Shown here in pieces: positions 17,752-21,603 of a stretch of DNA of 21,603 bases. Position numbers and translations under genes: made by a program. Under the pieces are notes generated by a model, which worked only from the letters and a program-made list of their open reading frames with translations, ran no database searches and was not told the origin of the DNA. Source of the stretch: Chara braunii. Taxonomy: Eukaryota > Streptophyta > Charophyceae > Charales > Characeae. Each line of letters opens with the position of its first letter. Position 1 is the first letter of the stretch. The stretch covers positions 894,069 to 915,671 of the forward strand of contig BFEA01000028.1 of the NCBI GenBank assembly GCA_003427395.1, given 5' to 3'.

Positions 17752-18382
17752 TCAAGGAAGGAGAGGGAGGAAAGGTGTGTGATGGCAGGGGTGGAAGTGG
17801 AAGAAGTGGGGGGGTGGAAGTGGAAGAAGTGGGGGGTGGGGTAGAGTCATTGGAGGAAAGGGTGGTTGATGATGACGAAGGAGGAGGAGAGGTGGAGGAA
17901 GGCGTGGTGGTGGAGGTTGGAGTGGAGGAGGTGGTCGGTCCGGATGTGGAAGGGGGTGGAGTTGTAGTTAACATGATGATGGTCGGAGCTTGTTGCTCGA
18001 AGGTGGTCATGCGATCGGAGAGAGCGGAGATAATGGCTCGCATGTGAGTGAGGGAGGTTTGAACGGTGGTTTGTACGGTGGAAAGCATTTGGAGGATGGC
18101 CGAGAGGTTGGTGGCGATGGTGGGGCCGGCTCGTTGCTCACCTGCAAGTTCACGGGCGAGACTACCGACGGATTGGGTGTGCATGGGGCACATGTTGATA
18201 CTGGAAGACTCAGGCATGGGGTTGGTGGGGGGTGATGCGACTATGGTGGCGATGGCAGTGGTGGAAGTGGCAACAATGGGTGAGGCGGCAGCGGCGGCAG
18301 TGACTGAAGTGGGAGCAGCAGATGAGGCGACATCTGCGGCAACAACTTCAGCAACTTTGCACGAGGTGTTGGTTTGGCACAA
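17696..18382 (-). pseudogene. chromovirus Gag N-terminal region, Ser/Thr/Pro-rich
   Basis: The 228-codon frame starts MCQTNTSCKVAEVVAADVAS. It has an Ala/Thr/Val-rich N-terminus, then a helical stretch with regular hydrophobics (NLSAILQMLSTVQTTVQTSL, THMRAIISALSDRMTTFEQQ) likely to be coiled coil, and then a long Pro/Ser/Thr-rich tract. Near its end the Gag capsid region continues in the overlapping frame. Low complexity makes the family assignment rest on position upstream of the CCHC knuckle. Coding similarity stops at about 18400. Confidence 0.7.
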
Positions 18383-18415
18383 GGGGGCGGAAGGGGGGGG
18401 AAGGGGGGTTGAAGG

Positions 18416-19125
18416 TTTTTTTTTTTTTATACAAAATGAAGAGAATTTTAAAATTTTTATTGAAAAATGAAGGGGGGAAAAGGAAGGGACTAATTCCGAA
18501 TATTAATTTTTTATTTAATTCTAGATTAATGGGATTTATTCAAGCATAATTGATGAATTTAAAAAAGATATGTTGCAGGGATTTTACAAAAGGGAAATGT
18601 TCAAGTTTCAAAAAAAGGATAATTAATTCCGAATAAAGAAATTAAATTTCGATGTGGATTAATTGAGTTCAGAAGTAGATTTTACAAGAGAAAAAAAAAG
18701 GTGAAATTTCGAAGAAAAGAATTAATTAACGCCGAAATGTTTTCGAATTAAATTAATCTCAGATGAATTCATTCGAAAAGAATTAACAGAAGAAAGGGAA
18801 ATAATATATATATTTTACAAAAAAAAAGAAGGAAAAGGTTGAAATTCCAAATTAATTTGAAAGTAATTCCGAGTTGATTTCAAATTAATAATTGATGAAT
18901 TCTAAAGGGGAGAATTTTAACGAAAAGGTTAATAATTCAAGAAATTTGATTAATTGCCGAATTAATATCATTTGTAATTAAACGTAAGGAGATTGAAAAG
19001 TTTGAGGTATCAAAAATTTTATGAATTACTTAAAGTAATTCCGAGCGAATTTTGAAGAAATTAAGAGTGAAGGAAGAATTACAATTTATGTCACTAAAAA
19101 TAGAAATATTGCATCATATCAAAAC
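18416..19125. other. AT-rich block with recurring TAATTCCGA words
   Basis: About 710 bp of markedly AT-rich DNA lie between GC-rich gag and normal-composition DNA. Irregularly spaced words such as TAATTCCGAAT recur (near 18491, 18623, 18862, 19036), with variants (GCCGAAATG, TGCCGAATTAA). Many A runs and AATTAAT are present. No long open frame or RNA gene is seen. Confidence 0.7.
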
Positions 19126-19683
19126 ATTCAATCAGAACTGGCTTGGAGGGGACCAGGGAGGGAGATTGGGATGAGTGAAGTGTGAAGGAACAAAAGAGAA
19201 CGCCCAAGAGGAGATCCCAAGGAACCTGGCCTTCAATGACTGGAGCAACATTGATCTTACTGTACCTTTAAGACCTTTGTCGGATTTCCCTGATCCCTTC
19301 CCTCTCTCGAACCTTTGGTTAGTTCCTAGGTCGTGGTATGCGTATGAATGATCTGGAAAATCCCTTGCATTGTCTGTGAATGTTGGGGTCAGCCTTCCTC
19401 AAGAACAAGTGTGATTAAGTGCTAGGAAGATACATATATCTGGCAACACGCAGTTGCAGATTTCCCACTGGCACTGATCAGAAGGGACGTTGGGCCCGGT
19501 TCCCAGTCTGTGTTGTACCTCGGTCCTTCACTGTTTCTCATGGGTTGCTGGACCCGGTTTCCAGCAGGTGCAGCTCCCCACCAATAGAATGGAGCCCCGA
19601 TAAGTCAGGTAGGAGTGCATGGTCGTATCATCACTCCTACCTGACGCCATGGAATTTGTTATTAAAAAAAAAAAAAAAAAAAA
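19126..19683 (+). mobile_element. poly(A)-ended retroposon, 5' end undefined
   Basis: The stretch ends in A20 (19664-19683). Upstream it has two stem-loops with the identical seven-base loop CCCGGTT. One is TGGG/CCCA (19491-19505), embedded in GGGACGTTGGGCCCGGTTCC. The other is a perfect TGCTGGA/TCCAGCA stem (19546-19566). A third hairpin, GTCAGGTAGGAGTG (19604-19617) pairing with 19632-19645, lies 18 bases before the poly(A). The loop-bearing block matches the LINE 3' UTR at 3730-3752. No open frame supports protein coding. The start is not determined; no target duplication was found. Confidence 0.55.
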
Positions 19684-20269
19684 GGAAAGAAGAAATGAAG
19701 CTCTGAGACCCTAAACGAGAAGGGATAGCTAAAAAATGGTAACCATCCAGAATTTATGTCACGAGCCTTCAGGGAGAACCATACAACAAGGATGGGCCAG
19801 AACAAAAGGAATTGGGAAAGGGAGTGGTGGTGCTTACCACGCACACGCAGAGGTTGGCAGACCAGAACAGAGAAAACGCAGCAGACTTCATCGGTGTGAA
19901 TTTAATAAATGATTGTGCATGGCGAAGTCCCCCATTGATACACCAACACGAAGGCTTGTGGGAAAACCTTGCTGGGCATCGGAATCGGATCGGTCGTGCC
20001 AGTCATATATAGAACAAATTCCCAACAAGAATGACGGACTGCTGCTGTCATTCGTTCCCTTTACCCTCCTCTGGATGGAAGATGGGTTGAATGCGGACAA
20101 GCAAATGCTGCCCCCGTTCATCTGTCTTCTTTCGCTTGTGAACCCCGGCCAGCCGAAGGTAGATGAGGAGGAGGAGGAGAAGGAAGATATGATGGTCATG
20201 TAGGACAAACAAACATAATGAAGTAAAGCTGAATGCAGGAGGGGGTTTGCAGAGAAGCTTCCCCAACTA

Positions 20270-20374
20270 CCGTCTTCACCCGAATAGAACGCCCGGTCAT
20301 TATCGCCGTATTTGATGCACATTTCTGTCCAGATACAACTATAATTACCGGGCGTTCTATTCGGGTGAAGACGG
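20270..20374. mobile_element. palindromic MITE copy D, inside long repeat
   Basis: Identical to copy C (5220-5324) because it lies within the second copy of the long repeat. It is not an independent insertion. TA flanks at 20268-20269 and 20375-20376. Confidence 0.92.
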
Positions 20375-20960
20375 TAGCCACAGCAGTGCGGTAGGCAGGG
20401 CAGCCACACTGAGGAGGCAGAAGGACCTGCAGTGCCGAAAGCCATACACATGATGCGTACACTTCAACCTTTTCTGCTTTCTTTGAAAAGCAATTGACTC
20501 CTTATTTTTTCTGTAGATGCAGTCCTAAGTACATACAATCACCTTTTGAAAACTTCCAGCATTTCTTTCCCCCATCCCCCTCGAAATCGTGACTTGACTT
20601 TCAAATTGTCCTTCATGGTGGTAGTTGTGCGTCAGTCTCTCAGGTTCATTTCCGCGGATCTTTGTCCCAGTTTCCCCCCTGAAAAAGGTTTTCCCCCTGC
20701 TTCGACACCGCACGCAATTGCATGTTTGCTTCTAAGTTCTAACATTCAAGCTTTAAAGCGCTTTTTGCCTGCCAAACCTGCAAGCTGTGGCTTTCTAGCT
20801 TTTGTGAGGCACATTTTGACTCGAACTGTCTGGGTTAATTTCAAGTTCCCCAGTGAGCATGTGGTCTGCGCTAGTTGCTGACTCCAGCGGTCACAGAATT
20901 ACCCGTGCAGAATTAACGTCCCCAGTGTGCATGTGTGGCAGCGGTTCTAGTGATCCTTTT

Positions 20961-21085
20961 TTTTTTTTTTTTTTTTTTGAAAAATGGGAAATTGATGAGA
21001 AATCGATGAGAAATCCGAGCACCTCTCTTGCTGGAAAATGGGTCCAGCGTCCCATTCGCACCCCTGGAGACTGCCTCGGTTTTCA
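20961..21085 (-). mobile_element. short poly(A)-tailed retroposon in copy 2
   Basis: Duplicate of 5911-6035 through the long repeat. Same 22-base poly(T), same 10-bp flanking repeat TGATCCTTTT (20951-20960, 21086-21095) and same GCTGGA/TCCAGC stem-loop (21030-21048). Confidence 0.75.
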
Positions 21086-21603
21086 TGATCCTTTTCCTTT
21101 AAAAGTTTAAATGCAACTTCCTTTGACAGGAGGCTGTGGCTTTCTAGCTTCTGTGAGGCACACTCAGACTCAAGCGGTCTGGGCTAGTGGCCCCAGTCTG
21201 CATGTGATTGACCAATACACAGCAATCGCTCATCCAAGCCTCACTGCCATTCCCTCTCCGCCAGAGCACCACCAAGACCTTGGTCCAGGACTGGGTCTGT
21301 GATTGGTCTGACGTTCACATCGGTGCGAGGATCTGGGTCCTCAGCAGGCCTGAAGGGCCCCTGTTGTAAGAGTGCCCGCCCTAAGTGAAGGCGGGCCTAA
21401 CATATCACAAAAGGCCCTCGACCGTCAAATTCATATTTGGGGTCCAGGCAGTTGCGACGCGTCAGTTGGTTGAGAGGAACCCAGGCCGAGCAGCAAAGAC
21501 ATTTCTAAGGCCTTCTGGGCCTTTCCAAAGAATGCAGGCCCTGGGCGAGAATCGCAGCATCATACACTGACAGTTGGGAGGCCCAACCGCAAGAGGCCCA
21601 GTA

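Larger units (their letters stand above)
11886..18415 (-). mobile_element. Ty3/gypsy chromovirus, 5'-truncated
   Basis: Gag, CCHC, protease, RT, RNase H, integrase and chromodomain lie in that order on the minus strand (18382 to 13433), the Ty3/gypsy order. A polypurine tract and LTR follow at 12436-11886. No matching 5' LTR or primer-binding site is visible between 18415 and 19660; the element stops abruptly at a T13 run (18416-18428) where composition changes. The LTR lies directly against LINE sequence at 11885, so the element may have inserted into that LINE. Linking LTR and coding part is inference from orientation, polypurine tract and position. Confidence 0.75.
19664..21603. repeat. 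long direct repeat, copy 2 (1,940 bp, runs off window)
   Basis: Sequence matches 4614-6553 at an offset of 15,050 bp in every stretch compared, including microsatellite and poly(T) lengths. Only the left poly(A) differs in length. The window ends inside the repeat, so its right border is unknown. No gene is recognised within it. Confidence 0.95.

Noticed and set aside
17059-18470. Plus-strand Gly/Val/Glu-rich frames opposite gag
   Set aside because: They are antisense shadows of the Ser/Thr/Pro-rich Gag frame.
18480-19660. 5' LTR of the chromovirus
   Set aside because: Neither the TACGGACTCCGCC start nor the GAGTGAGAGCACACAC block of the 3' LTR is present, and no TGTGACG end followed by a primer-binding site was found.
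1-21603. CRISPR array or prokaryotic defence island
   Set aside because: Tandem repeats present (20, 24, 30, 48 bp) have no unique spacers between them, and all coding similarity is to eukaryotic retrotransposons.

Overview
The window is non-coding, repeat-dominated nuclear DNA from a eukaryote. It holds no operons, no bacterial gene density and no gene I can assign to a host function. Everything recognisable is a transposable element or simple repeat: a Ty3/gypsy chromovirus, two non-LTR retrotransposons with zf-RVT-type C-termini, a tRNA-derived SINE, small polyadenylated retroposons, a palindromic MITE family, solo-type LTRs, and microsatellites of several kinds. The mixture (chromodomain-bearing Ty3/gypsy plus zf-RVT LINEs) fits a large streptophyte genome. 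A charophyte alga such as Chara is a reasonable guess, but the sequence alone does not prove it.

Layout, left to right. 1-77 is an (AG)n tract. 360-474 is a diverged MITE. 739-932 is a minus-strand SINE with a perfect 17-bp target duplication. About 1340-3887 is a LINE whose 5' part (reverse transcriptase) is inverted relative to its 3' part (zinc finger, 3' UTR, poly(A)), as expected from twin priming. 3990-4094 is a second MITE. 4614-6553 is a 1,940-bp block repeated without visible difference at 19664-21603; it carries a MITE and a 125-bp minus-strand retroposon. 6554-9072 has no recognisable gene and includes a long CTTT-type array. 9078-9581 is a solo LTR with a 5-bp target duplication. 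10289-11885 is a second, decayed LINE on the minus strand. 11886-12421 is an LTR of the same family as the solo LTR, abutting a polypurine tract. 13433-18382 is a heavily mutated chromovirus gag-pol on the minus strand (gag, CCHC knuckle, protease, RT, RNase H, integrase, chromodomain). 18416-19125 is a strikingly AT-rich block. 19126-19683 ends as another polyadenylated retroposon, directly against the second copy of the long repeat.

Nothing here looks like a working multi-gene system; all coding modules contain stops or frameshifts. The most informative signals are structural. A stem-loop with a seven-base loop recurs near the 3' ends of several poly(A)-terminated elements and could be a shared recognition signal for a LINE reverse transcriptase. 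The SINE has a duplicated B-box segment and a T-rich rather than A-rich 3' end. The exact 15,050-bp-offset repeat begins inside a poly(A) run, so it is either a very recent duplication or an assembly artefact.
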